From a bacterium (GTDB taxonomy: Bacteria; Cyanobacteriota; Vampirovibrionia; Gastranaerophilales; Gastranaerophilaceae): a stretch of 42,051 nucleotides of DNA. The number at the start of each line of letters is the position of its first letter. Positions within the stretch are counted from its first letter, which is position 1. Positions 33,400-41,982 of this stretch are shown in pieces. The notes beneath the pieces are model-generated. The model was not told where the DNA came from. It ran no database searches and saw only the letters and a list, made by a program, of their open reading frames with translations. Position numbers and translations under genes: made by a program. The stretch lies in the NCBI GenBank assembly GCA_017480425.1, contig JAFVAR010000008.1, positions 1 to 42,051 on the forward strand, read 5' to 3'.

Positions 33400-35877
33400 T
33401 TATAATGTGAAATCTTCTTCTGCCGGCAATATTGCAGGAACTCCCTTAATCCAGTTCTTAGCTTCATCGCTTGCGTTAACCCAGTTTACTGATAGAAGTC
33501 CTCTTTGTACCCAAATTAATTCTTTAAAGAATTCATATTGAGAATTTAATGCATCAATTTTTGCATCAAAATACAAATGTTGAGCATCAGATAACTGATT
33601 AATAGGAACTTCTCCTAATAAGTATTTTGCTTTAACTGTTTGATAGTTTTCCGCTTGAGCGAACATTGCTTTATAAGATTTTTCAATCATAAAGTATTTT
33701 GATATTGCACGGTTTACTACAGAACGAACTTGCATCTCGATTTCAGTATTTACTTCTTCTAAGTATGCATTAAGTTCATTTAGCTCAGCCTTACATCTTC
33801 CGATTTCCGCAAATTTATGACCGCCTTCAATTGGTTTCCACTGAGCACCAATAAAAAATCTAAAAGAGTTTTTATCAAGTCCTAAATAAGGAGATGCACC
33901 CCATGCTTGTGCGGGCGTAAGCGGTACTCCGTATACAGGGTGCAGAACTTCCCCAGCTGCAGCAGCCCCTGCCGTACCTGCTTTTATCATATTGTGCCCT
34001 GCATCTTCATAAGGAATGTGTCTGTCAAATTGCGTAGAATACTCTAATGACATTTTTGCATTCGGCATAAAGAACTTTTGACCGTAGTTTGACATTTCTG
34101 CCTTTTTCATTGCAATAGCGGCTTTAAGTTTTGTCGTTTCAGGTGAAAGATAAATAACCTCGTTAACAAGCATTTCTGTAAATTTGCCTAACTTTTGCGG
34201 ATTTCTTACGTGGTCAATAATGTGTAAGTCTGTTGTAAAGAATGCCGGATCACTGGCGGTAAGAGGCTTAAAGTTAAAATCTGATTTTTGGTCCTTATTC
34301 AAAAGTTTATTTATATGAACTTTTAAATTTTTAAAATCAGCTTGCATTGAAAGGAGTTTCTTTTCAGCCTCACTAACTTCACCAGCCCATCTGAGAACTT
34401 CTTCATAACCGCACTTTCCTGTTTTTTCTCTTACTCTTGCTATCGCAAGATTTTCTCTCATTTCTTGGACTTGTTCTTCTTGTACTTTAATCATATTTTG
34501 AAGCATTAAAGTTTCAATATACAAGTTTGCGGTTTGATACTCTATATTTGCTTTTGTTAAAGCAGCTTCCGCTTTATCAAATTTTAATTTTTTATGTTTT
34601 ACGATAATATTCGTTACAAGATCAGGAGAATATAAAATTTGATCCATGCCGATTGTAAACTGTCCTGCTCTTGTTGGAATATCAGAATATGACTCAGCGT
34701 ATCTGCTGTTAAATGTTTGATAACCCAAATCAAGTCTTAACGTTGGCAAATATCTCAAGTAAGCACTCGCAACAGAACGTCTTGCAGCATTTACCAAATA
34801 ATTTTTTCTTGCCATGTCGAGGTTCTTTTCATCAAGTGCATTTATAAGTGTACCTAAATCATATGCCGGCAATTCCTTATGACTTATTGTAACAGAATTG
34901 TTTAATAATCTTAGCGGAGCAGTATATTCCAGTTCTTCTCCTGTATCAGAGTTATAAAATATTATTTTATCATCATAGAAAGGTATTTTTTCATTCTTTA
35001 CGGCATTTCCGTGAAGTACACCGTGAATATTGAATGAAGTTGCTTCTGCCAATTTTTTATCAACATCCATAGTGGAAGTTCCCAGTAAAGCACCCAAATC
35101 TACATCTTCTTTACCGACAGAAGAGAATGTCGGAATTTTTTTCTTGTTTAAGATTGTATATAGTTCTTTTCTTTGTGACGTTGAAAGATTGTACAAAGGT
35201 GTTATGAATGCGGAATCAACATCATTTGGCATTTTGCTTAATGACGCACTTACATTTGTATTAACAGGCACTACAACATAATCTAAATCACATTTCTTTT
35301 CTTTTAATTTTTTTGTTATAGTTGAATTCCAGTCACTCTTTGTTTTATAGTAACTTTCATTCATAAGAATAGCTGTTTTTTTGATATTTGGAACCAAAAC
35401 TTTAAACGTTGTAAAATCGTTTGCCATCTGCTGTATTGGATTAAAGAACTTATCACCAAAATCTCTTAGCCCATACTGATCTATTGTTACAACATATTTA
35501 TTTTTGTTTTTCTTCTCAGAATAATAGTTGCTGGACATATATCCTAACGAAATAACCATTCTTGCACGAGAAGCAAGCGCTTTGTCAGAAGCAGCAACTG
35601 CTCCTTTTTGCGTCCAATCACCTGTAAAAATCAAATCTTTCGGGAATTGAGCTTTATAGTCCGGCAATAAAGAGCGTGTAATTGTTTTTTGGAATTTTTC
35701 CAAAACTATAGCGTTCTTGTCTGACGGCCCGTCAAATACGAATGCTAATTCAATAGGTTTCGCATTGGCTGCCATTTGCATAAGCTTTTGAGTCGCAGCA
35801 TCTGTTGCCGCAAAAGCAGGTGTTGTATACATAAAAAATATGAATACTGACAGCACTAAGCTTAAAAATCTTTTCAT
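33400..35877 (-). CDS. Substrate-binding domain / TolC outer-membrane channel fusion
   Basis: This 825-aa exported protein has a Sec signal peptide (residues 1-23, cleavage after AFA). Residues about 35-330 resemble a periplasmic type-1 substrate-binding domain of the ABC_sub_bind type (IELAFVFDGPSD, ARMVISLGYMSS, KKTAILMNESYY, PTFSSVGKEDVDLGALLG). Residues about 345-815 are a TolC/OEP domain with two long-helix repeats (LTKANIEYQTANLYIETLMLQNMIKVQEEQV... and EVNTEIEMQVRSVVNRAI...LSDAQHLYFDAKIDALNSQYEFF). TolC proteins form trimeric outer-membrane exit ducts. GGGAG precedes ATG 35877. Normal TolC is about 430-490 aa, so the extra domain is the anomaly. A MarR gene lies just upstream in the same direction. 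Confidence 0.85.
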   Translation of the reverse strand: MKRFLSLVLSVFIFFMYTTPAFAATDAATQKLMQMAANAKPIELAFVFDGPSDKNAIVLEKFQKTITRSLLPDYKAQFPKDLIFTGDWTQKGAVAASDKALASRARMVISLGYMSSNYYSEKKNKNKYVVTIDQYGLRDFGDKFFNPIQQMANDFTTFKVLVPNIKKTAILMNESYYKTKSDWNSTITKKLKEKKCDLDYVVVPVNTNVSASLSKMPNDVDSAFITPLYNLSTSQRKELYTILNKKKIPTFSSVGKEDVDLGALLGTSTMDVDKKLAEATSFNIHGVLHGNAVKNEKIPFYDDKIIFYNSDTGEELEYTAPLRLLNNSVTISHKELPAYDLGTLINALDEKNLDMARKNYLVNAARRSVASAYLRYLPTLRLDLGYQTFNSRYAESYSDIPTRAGQFTIGMDQILYSPDLVTNIIVKHKKLKFDKAEAALTKANIEYQTANLYIETLMLQNMIKVQEEQVQEMRENLAIARVREKTGKCGYEEVLRWAGEVSEAEKKLLSMQADFKNLKVHINKLLNKDQKSDFNFKPLTASDPAFFTTDLHIIDHVRNPQKLGKFTEMLVNEVIYLSPETTKLKAAIAMKKAEMSNYGQKFFMPNAKMSLEYSTQFDRHIPYEDAGHNMIKAGTAGAAAAGEVLHPVYGVPLTPAQAWGASPYLGLDKNSFRFFIGAQWKPIEGGHKFAEIGRCKAELNELNAYLEEVNTEIEMQVRSVVNRAISKYFMIEKSYKAMFAQAENYQTVKAKYLLGEVPINQLSDAQHLYFDAKIDALNSQYEFFKELIWVQRGLLSVNWVNASDEAKNWIKGVPAILPAEEDFTL

Positions 35878-35918
35878 TTATTTACTCCCAATTTCAATAA
35901 TAATAAATCTCTCAAATG

Positions 35919-35941
35919 TTGAGTTGTTTTTTACAACTCAA
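35919..35941 (-). promoter_or_regulatory. 9-bp perfect palindrome in the leader of the TolC-fusion gene
   Basis: Arms TTGAGTTGT and ACAACTCAA flank a 5-nt centre. No T-run follows on the coding strand, so it is not a terminator. It lies between the predicted promoter (35954-35982) and the ATG. It shares TGAGTTG with a palindrome upstream of marR, suggesting a common operator; this is inference. Confidence 0.5.
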
Positions 35942-35953
35942 TTCCATATGTCG

Positions 35954-35982
35954 ATTTTATATTAGTAGAAATCCAAAGTAAA
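35954..35982 (-). promoter_or_regulatory. Possible promoter of the TolC-fusion gene
   Basis: On the - strand, TTTACT (35977-35982) and TAAAAT (35954-35959) are spaced 17 bp. Confidence 0.45.
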
Positions 35983-36033
35983 TATTATTACTTAATATTT
36001 TAAACTTTCTTAACAATTACAAAATTCAAACAA

Positions 36034-36498
36034 CTATAAAACTCTTGGCGAATCAGACAAATCAGTTTGAAATTTTTTGCTCAAAGTGTGTAAAATTTCA
36101 ATTTCACTATTATCAATATTTTTAAAAATGTCTTCTATATACTGTTTAATAGTAGGCATATTATCAGTAACAAGTTTTTTCCCGTTTGGTGTAACTTTTA
36201 AAAAATATACCAATCTGTTATTTGCATTTCCGTATTCTCTCTCAATAAGACCCTTATTTTCCAATATCTTAAGAATTCTGTTTATATTGGATTTGTCCTT
36301 CATGATTATTTCGGAAAGTTGTTGTTGATATATTTTATCAAACCCGCTTATTGTATCAAGTACAACAAATTGTTCCGCAGTAATACCGATATCTAATTTT
36401 TCAATCTTTTGTTTTAATTCAGACTTAAGATTTTTCATAATCTTGTCTATTGAATAGATTATAGTATCTACATAGTGTTCCGTTTTAATTTTAATCAT
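36034..36498 (-). CDS. MarR-family transcriptional regulator
   Basis: The 154-aa winged-helix protein matches MarR: an N-terminal dimerisation helix, QFVVLDTISGFDKIYQQQLSEIIMKDKSNINRILKILENKGLIEREY (helix-turn-helix with recognition helix and start of wing) and a C-terminal dimerisation region. MarR proteins repress efflux or stress genes until a ligand binds. I start at ATG 36498. An in-frame ATG at 36549 would overlap the promoter, and there is no ribosome site for either. The TATAAT of a strong promoter ends 6 nt before ATG 36498, so the message is probably leaderless. The TolC fusion downstream is the natural target. Confidence 0.88.
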   Translation of the reverse strand: MIKIKTEHYVDTIIYSIDKIMKNLKSELKQKIEKLDIGITAEQFVVLDTISGFDKIYQQQLSEIIMKDKSNINRILKILENKGLIEREYGNANNRLVYFLKVTPNGKKLVTDNMPTIKQYIEDIFKNIDNSEIEILHTLSKKFQTDLSDSPRVL

Positions 36499-36504
36499 AA
36501 ATTG

Positions 36505-36533
36505 ATTATAGTAACAATTGACAATAACGTCAA
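36505..36533 (-). promoter_or_regulatory. Promoter of marR with an embedded palindrome
   Basis: On the - strand, TTGACG (36528-36533) and perfect TATAAT (36505-36510) are spaced 17 bp. The palindrome TTGAC-n6-GTCAA (36518-36533) overlaps the -35 box, a good site for autorepression. Transcription should start at or within a base or two of the ATG. Confidence 0.8.
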
Positions 36534-36542
36534 TATAGTGAT

Positions 36543-36560
36543 ATATCAACTCATTGATAT
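36543..36560. promoter_or_regulatory. Second palindrome upstream of marR
   Basis: The arms ATATCAA and TTGATAT form a perfect 7-bp inverted repeat with a 4-nt centre, immediately upstream of the marR promoter. It is a candidate MarR operator. Confidence 0.55.
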
Positions 36561-36585
36561 TGTTGTTTTTTATTTGTAATACAAT

Positions 36586-38133
36586 TTAAATTTTGTCTAT
36601 ATTTTTACTTTCATTTGAAAGCTGTTCAATTAATTTTTTTGCGGTCCTTTGGTTATTCATTGTAGCATTTCCGCCAATACATCCGCCTTCGCAGCACATA
36701 ACTTCTATAAGATTGCAATTACCTTCACAACTTCCTGACGCTGCGTAGCTTTTCAATTGTCTTATTGATTCTTTATTCAAACCATTTATAACACAAGGTT
36801 TAACGGAATTTTCATCCTTTAATGCGGCCTTAACCGAATCTGCAACTCCCCCTGAAAATCCAAAATTTCTTGCTTGTTTTGAGCTCTCTGTAGGATATTT
36901 CATTTCTTCACATTCTGTGATTTGTATTTTTTTTGCAACAAAAAGTGCTCCAAGTTCTTCAAAATTCATTATGTAATCAACATTTGGATTTTCAAACCCT
37001 TCAGCGCGTTTTGCAACACAAGGACTTATAAACACTGTCACAGAATCCGGATTATCTTGCTTCACAATTTCTGCCGTATAGTACATAGGAGTTTTTGTTT
37101 CCGAGACGTATGGCTTAATTTCAGGCATATGCTTTTTTATTAATTGATTGTATCCGGCACAGCATGATGTTGTCATAAAGTTTTTAACTTTTTTTTCTTC
37201 ATCATTTTCATGCTTATTTTTTTCATCATATCCGCCTTCATTAACCCACTCATTGACCCACTCTGAAGCTTTTGCGTTTACTTCTTTCATCCTTTCCGTG
37301 AATTCTTTTGCCTCATTAGCTGCTGTGACATCTGCTCCTTGAGCAACTTCATATACATCATCAAAACCGGCTTTTATTATTGCTGATTTTAACTGATAAA
37401 TATTTCCCGGAAATTGACCTGCAATTGACGGAGCAATCATTACAATAACTTTTTTTTCAGATTTTATTGCTTTTAATATGTCAACAATTTGGCTTCTCTC
37501 ATGGACTGCGCCAAATGGACAATTTGCAATACATTTGCCACAATTTATACATTTTTCAAAATCAATACTTGCAAAACCTGTTTCATCTTTTTTTATAGCT
37601 CCTACAGGGCAAGCATCCTCACAAGGTACAGAAATTTTAACAATAGCCTTGTATGGGCAGGCTTTGACACACATTTGACATTTTTTACATTTTGAATCAT
37701 CAACAACTGATCTTCCGTTTTCAATTGAAATTGCGCCGAATTTACAGGATGAGAGGCATGGTCTTGCCACACACCCCTGACAAAGATCAGTTACATAAAT
37801 TCTGTTTGTAGAGCATCCTTTACATGCAGCCTGTAAAACTGTCAGATTTTTTTCACTGATTTCTCTTCTTTCTATTGCTTTTCTTGCATACTTAGCAAGC
37901 GAAACCGTCTCATCGTCATCTTCAATAGAGAAACCCAGACCCGCTATTGCCCTATCTTTAATAATTGCACGCTCTTTATATACACAGCACCTATAAGGAA
38001 CTTCCATTCCTTTTGGACGCATTACGTACGGAATCAGGCGTGTCTGCTCTTCAAAATCATCCGAAAAAAAAGCCTCTATAATTCTTACCAATATTTCTTT
38101 TTTTATGTGTATTGCTTGACCTGCGTTATTCAT
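36586..38133 (-). CDS. Monomeric [FeFe] hydrogenase (group B-like)
   Basis: This 515-aa iron-only hydrogenase catalyses H2 evolution or uptake. N-terminal Cys clusters (residues about 104-205, including CKKCQMCVKACP and CINCGKCIANCP) bind several [4Fe-4S] centres. The H-cluster motifs are L1 TSCC (C324/C325), L2 SPC (C372) and L3 CEGGC (C481, C485). The L1 motif lacks the usual Pro (TSCCAGY), as in group B-type enzymes. A charged insert with a repeated EWVN (about 290-318) lies just before L1. ATG 38133 lies 4 bp after the 2Fe-2S partner gene. Maturation genes hydEFG are not in the window. Confidence 0.9.
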   Translation of the reverse strand: MNNAGQAIHIKKEILVRIIEAFFSDDFEEQTRLIPYVMRPKGMEVPYRCCVYKERAIIKDRAIAGLGFSIEDDDETVSLAKYARKAIERREISEKNLTVLQAACKGCSTNRIYVTDLCQGCVARPCLSSCKFGAISIENGRSVVDDSKCKKCQMCVKACPYKAIVKISVPCEDACPVGAIKKDETGFASIDFEKCINCGKCIANCPFGAVHERSQIVDILKAIKSEKKVIVMIAPSIAGQFPGNIYQLKSAIIKAGFDDVYEVAQGADVTAANEAKEFTERMKEVNAKASEWVNEWVNEGGYDEKNKHENDEEKKVKNFMTTSCCAGYNQLIKKHMPEIKPYVSETKTPMYYTAEIVKQDNPDSVTVFISPCVAKRAEGFENPNVDYIMNFEELGALFVAKKIQITECEEMKYPTESSKQARNFGFSGGVADSVKAALKDENSVKPCVINGLNKESIRQLKSYAASGSCEGNCNLIEVMCCEGGCIGGNATMNNQRTAKKLIEQLSNESKNIDKI

Positions 38134-38137
38134 GATA

Positions 38138-38398
38138 TTAATTTTGTCCTAACTTTTTGCTAACTGCATCTAAAACTTTTTCAACCGTTGCTTCTTCAAT
38201 GATATCATCATCTACTTTTACGTATGGTGCTTTCGAGTAGTTCCATTTTATAGAACACATACCCAAACACTGGCTACCTGAGACTTCAACTTTATCACCA
38301 TATTTGCGTGGAATAATATCTATTAATTCTTGTAAATTCGCTCCGCCCATAACAAAACATGTTGTTCCCAAACATACTTTTACCGACACTTTTTCCAT
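38138..38398 (-). CDS. Thioredoxin-like [2Fe-2S] ferredoxin (NuoE/HydC-like)
   Basis: The 86-aa protein has the thioredoxin-like ferredoxin fold with four cluster ligands in two pairs: C9 and C14 (CLGTTC) and C44 and C48 (CLGMC). Such proteins, like the C-terminal part of NuoE, pass electrons between NAD(P)H dehydrogenase parts and hydrogenase. It is placed between rex and the hydrogenase with 4-bp spacing to the latter, so it is the likely electron partner. No NuoF-like subunit is seen, so the donor is unknown. Confidence 0.9.
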   Translation of the reverse strand: MEKVSVKVCLGTTCFVMGGANLQELIDIIPRKYGDKVEVSGSQCLGMCSIKWNYSKAPYVKVDDDIIEEATVEKVLDAVSKKLGQN

Positions 38399-38427
38399 AT
38401 ATAAACTCCTTAATTTATTATACTATT

Positions 38428-39042
38428 TTATTCCCTATTATCGCTATTTGTAAATTGAAGAAAACTTCCGATTAAATTTTCATTCCATACTTTGACATCT
38501 TTTGGAACATTCAAAATACATGGAGTAAAATTCCAAATGTATTTGATACCCGCTTCTGCAAGATATTGAGCAGTGCCTTTTGCATTTTCCTTAGGCACAG
38601 TGAGTATTGCAATTTCAACACCAAGCCCTTCTGTCAAGTTACGAATCTTTGTTAAATCAAATACTTCTTTCCCGTTAATAATGGTTCCTATTTTCTCAGG
38701 ATCATTATCAAATAATGCCTGTATATTTAAACCGTATTCTTGAAATGCTTCATATTTGGCTAATGCAGAACCTAAATTTCCTGCTCCTATTATAAATGCA
38801 TCTGTTTTTTTACTATTACAAAGGCTTTTTTCTATAGCTGCTTTGAGCTTTTTTACATCATAACCGACACGACATTTACCGCAATTATCCAAGAATTTTA
38901 TATCTTTTCTTACTTGGGAATCGTCAATGTCAAGAAGCTGCGCAATTTTAGCACTTGTTACATACTGCTCATCATCACGTAAATCTTCAATTATAAAATG
39001 ATATAAAGATAGTCTGTTTATAACCTTGTCAGGAATATTCAT
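38428..39042 (-). CDS. rex: Redox-sensing transcriptional repressor Rex
   Basis: Rex is a homodimeric repressor released from DNA by NADH, so it reports a high NADH/NAD+ ratio. The 204-aa protein has the N-terminal winged helix (YVTSAKIAQLLDIDDSQVRKDIKFL) and the Rossmann NAD-binding domain with GAGNLGSAL. Start ATG 39042 is preceded by AGGAG; a TTG lies one codon upstream. It begins 83 bp after adhE and leads into the hydrogenase genes, which are classic Rex targets. I could not find a clear TTGTTAA-n4-TTAACAA operator. Confidence 0.95.
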   Translation of the reverse strand: MNIPDKVINRLSLYHFIIEDLRDDEQYVTSAKIAQLLDIDDSQVRKDIKFLDNCGKCRVGYDVKKLKAAIEKSLCNSKKTDAFIIGAGNLGSALAKYEAFQEYGLNIQALFDNDPEKIGTIINGKEVFDLTKIRNLTEGLGVEIAILTVPKENAKGTAQYLAEAGIKYIWNFTPCILNVPKDVKVWNENLIGSFLQFTNSDNRE

Positions 39043-39080
39043 CAAAACTCCTTCATTCTATACATAAAAATAAAAGAGAC

Positions 39081-39117
39081 CGGGCTTCATATACGTACAA
39101 TAAATATATAAAGCCCG
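39081..39117 (-). terminator. Hairpin between adhE and rex, possible weak terminator
   Basis: CGGGCTT and AAGCCCG pair with a further ATATA/TATAT extension. The T-run on - starts only several bases later, so termination is probably partial and rex may be read through from adhE. Confidence 0.5.
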
Positions 39118-39124
39118 AACTATT

Positions 39125-41764
39125 TTAAACAATTCCTTTATATGCATTAATGAATATTTGTTTAATTTCACTCATTAACGGATATCTCGGATTAGCACCC
39201 GTACATTGGTCATCAAATGCTCTTTCTACAAGCACATCCAGATTTTTCATGAATTCGTCTTCTTTTACACCAAAGTCTTTTATTGATTTTGGCAAGTTGA
39301 TTTCTGTCATAAGTTCGTCAACAGCCTTAATCAACAATTCAACTTTTTCATCGTCATTTTTACCGCCTAAACCAAGTTCATCTGCAATTTGCCCGTATTT
39401 TGTTTTTGCATTCGGATATTTGTATTGCGGGAAAATTGCTTGTTTAGCAGGCTTATCAGTTGCGTTATATTTAATAATTTGACGAATAAGCAGTGCATTT
39501 GCAACACCGTGAGGTATGTTGTACATAGCGCCTAATTTATGTGCCATAGAGTGGCATAATCCTAAGAACGCATTTGCAAAAGACATACCTGCTATAGTTG
39601 CTGCATAGTGCATCTTTTCCCTTGCAATTGGGTCATTAGCTCCTTCTTTATATGAGCGTGCAAGATATTTAAATACCAGCTTAGTTGCCTCTAATGCATT
39701 TGAATTTGTGAAGTTTGTTGCCATACAAGAAACATATGCTTCAATAGAGTGAACTAGCGCATCTATACCTGATGCAGCGGTCAAGCCTTTAGGCATACCG
39801 TCTACGAAGTTCGGATCTACAATCGCCATGTTCGGTGTAAGCGCATAATCTGCAATTGCATATTTATAGTGAGTTTTCTCATCAGTAATTATTGCAAAAG
39901 GAGTTACCTCTGAGCCTGTTCCTGAAGTCGTCGGGATACAAACCATTTCAGCTTTTTTCCCTAAATCAGGAATCTGGCATATACGCTTTCTGATATCCAT
40001 AAATCTCATAGATATATCAGAAAAATTCGTATCCGGCTGCTCATACAGCAGCCAAATAATTTTTGCTGCATCCATAGGAGATCCGCCACCTAACGCTATT
40101 ATAACATCCGGCTCATATGGTCTTACTATTTCCATTGCCTGATGTATGGTTGCTAAAGTAGGATCCGGCTTAACATCAAAGAATACCTGATGGTCAATTC
40201 CTATTTCATCTAATACTTCAGTAATATTATCAACAGCACCTGAATTGAACAAGAAACGGTCTGTTACGATAAATGCACGCTTTTTGCCTTTTAGTTCTTT
40301 AAGAGCAAGATCCAGACATCCTCTCTTGAAGTAAACTTTCGGCGGAACTTTGAACCATAACATATTTTCTCTCCTTTCAGCTACAGTTTTATAGTTAAGT
40401 AAGTGTTCTACACCAATATTACCGGAAATCGAATTTCCGCCCCAAGAACCGCAGCCAAGTGATAATGACGGTTCAAGCTTAAAATTATACAAATCACCAA
40501 TACCGCCTTGAGAAGAAGGTGAATTTACAAGCACCCTGCAAGACGGCATTTTCTCCGCATAATAATTTATTCTTTCACTCTTTCTCTCATCAGTATATAA
40601 AGCGGAAGAATGGCCGGCTCCGCCTTTTAATACAAGTTCATATGCCATTTCAGTAGCTTCTTTAAAATCTTTTGCTTTGTACATAGTTAAAATCGGCGAT
40701 AATTTTTCTCTTGAAAATGGGTCATTCCAATCCAATTTAGCTCTTTCACACAAAAGAATTTTTGAATCTTCCGGAATACTGAATCCTGAAAGTTCTGCTA
40801 TTTTATGAGCAGGCTGTCCAACAATTGCCGGATGTGCCGTACCCCTTTGAGGATCTATAAAAGGAAGTGCCATCATTTTCTTTTCATCGTCTTTATTTAC
40901 AAGGTAAGCTCCACGATATATAAATTCCTTTTTAACTTCTTCATACACATCTTTTACAACTATAACTGATTGTTCAGATGCACATATCATACCGTTATCA
41001 AATGTTTTAGACATAATAATTGATGATACTGCCATTTTAATATCTGCCGTCTCATCTATAACTGCAGATACGTTCCCGGGGCCAACTCCCAAAGCGGGTT
41101 TGCCTGAAGAATACGAAGCCTTGACCATACCTGGGCCGCCTGTTGCCAGAATGCAGCTTACATCAGGATGGTGTAATAAAGCATCTGACATTTCCATTGA
41201 CGGAACGTCAATCCAACCTATGATATCTTTCGGGGCACCTGCTTCAACTGCTGCTTCAAGTACAACACGAGCCGCTTCAATAGTGCTTTTTGTTGCACGA
41301 GGGTGTGGTGAAAATATAATTGCATTTCGTGTTTTAAGCGCAATTAGTGATTTGAATATTGCCGTAGAAGTCGGGTTTGTTGTAGGTATTATACCGGCTA
41401 AAATTCCCAAAGGTTCTGCTACTATTTTAATTCCGTTTTCTTTGTCAACGCTTATAATACCGCAAGTCTTTGCGTTTTTATGTTTGTTATATATATATTC
41501 TGATGCAAAGTGGTTTTTAATGATTTTATCTTCTAAAACGCCCATGCCTGTGTCTTCAACAGCCATTTTTGCAAGCGGAATACGTGCTTTATCAGCTGCT
41601 GTAGCAGCAGCCTTAAAAATTTTATCAACCTGCTCTTGAGTATACTCAGAATATTCTTCTTGTGCTTTTTTTACTCTTGCGATAAGTCCATTCAGTGCTT
41701 CAACATTATCAACAAGATTGGAATCTTTCTTTTTACTTTTCGGTTTTTCCGATATTTTTGGCAT
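39125..41764 (-). CDS. adhE: Bifunctional aldehyde-alcohol dehydrogenase AdhE
   Basis: AdhE converts acetyl-CoA via acetaldehyde to ethanol, consuming two NADH. It forms filaments called spirosomes in other bacteria. The 879 residues match. The aldehyde dehydrogenase half carries the catalytic Cys at 261 (NGMICASEQS). The iron-type alcohol dehydrogenase half has GGGSPMDAAK (NAD site) and LGLCHSMAHKLGAMYNIPHG with metal-binding His residues. GGAG precedes ATG 41764. It is the first gene of the fermentative block and has a strong promoter. NADH regeneration is its main job here. Confidence 0.97.
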   Translation of the reverse strand: MPKISEKPKSKKKDSNLVDNVEALNGLIARVKKAQEEYSEYTQEQVDKIFKAAATAADKARIPLAKMAVEDTGMGVLEDKIIKNHFASEYIYNKHKNAKTCGIISVDKENGIKIVAEPLGILAGIIPTTNPTSTAIFKSLIALKTRNAIIFSPHPRATKSTIEAARVVLEAAVEAGAPKDIIGWIDVPSMEMSDALLHHPDVSCILATGGPGMVKASYSSGKPALGVGPGNVSAVIDETADIKMAVSSIIMSKTFDNGMICASEQSVIVVKDVYEEVKKEFIYRGAYLVNKDDEKKMMALPFIDPQRGTAHPAIVGQPAHKIAELSGFSIPEDSKILLCERAKLDWNDPFSREKLSPILTMYKAKDFKEATEMAYELVLKGGAGHSSALYTDERKSERINYYAEKMPSCRVLVNSPSSQGGIGDLYNFKLEPSLSLGCGSWGGNSISGNIGVEHLLNYKTVAERRENMLWFKVPPKVYFKRGCLDLALKELKGKKRAFIVTDRFLFNSGAVDNITEVLDEIGIDHQVFFDVKPDPTLATIHQAMEIVRPYEPDVIIALGGGSPMDAAKIIWLLYEQPDTNFSDISMRFMDIRKRICQIPDLGKKAEMVCIPTTSGTGSEVTPFAIITDEKTHYKYAIADYALTPNMAIVDPNFVDGMPKGLTAASGIDALVHSIEAYVSCMATNFTNSNALEATKLVFKYLARSYKEGANDPIAREKMHYAATIAGMSFANAFLGLCHSMAHKLGAMYNIPHGVANALLIRQIIKYNATDKPAKQAIFPQYKYPNAKTKYGQIADELGLGGKNDDEKVELLIKAVDELMTEINLPKSIKDFGVKEDEFMKNLDVLVERAFDDQCTGANPRYPLMSEIKQIFINAYKGIV

Positions 41765-41807
41765 TATACTGTTCTCCTTCTAATTGTGATAAAAATCCTT
41801 ATTCAAA

Positions 41808-41835
41808 ATTGTAATACATAAAAATATTCTGTCAA
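41808..41835 (-). promoter_or_regulatory. Sigma-70-type promoter of adhE
   Basis: On the - strand, perfect TTGACA (41830-41835) and TACAAT (41808-41813) are spaced 16 bp, about 44 bp before the ATG. An imperfect dyad (TTAC...GAATAA) overlaps the -10 and is the only hint of a Rex site. Confidence 0.75.
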
Positions 41836-41918
41836 TAAAGAGATAACAAGAGTTACAGGATTTTAAAATACGATTGAATAAAACAAAGAAACTACGAATA
41901 CTATTGTCTGTGTAATTT

Positions 41919-41982
41919 AACATACAGAACAAGATTAAACTATCTGTGAGATTGAGATAGGAATAAATTTGTTCTGTATGTT
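41919..41982. repeat. 14-bp perfect inverted repeat upstream of adhE
   Basis: Arms AACATACAGAACAA (41919-41932) and TTGTTCTGTATGTT (41969-41982) are perfect complements, 36 bp apart. The right arm is followed by a T-rich stretch on +. A partial copy of CTGTATGT occurs again near 42015. No gene is seen in 41836-42051. Confidence 0.75.

Noticed and set aside
41100..41639. 179-codon open frame on + strand inside adhE
   Set aside because: It is antisense to a fully conserved enzyme, has no ribosome site and no recognisable domain.
41765..41900. Canonical Rex operator upstream of adhE
   Set aside because: No TTGTTAA-n4-TTAACAA or close match was found; the dyad over the -10 is too imperfect to call.
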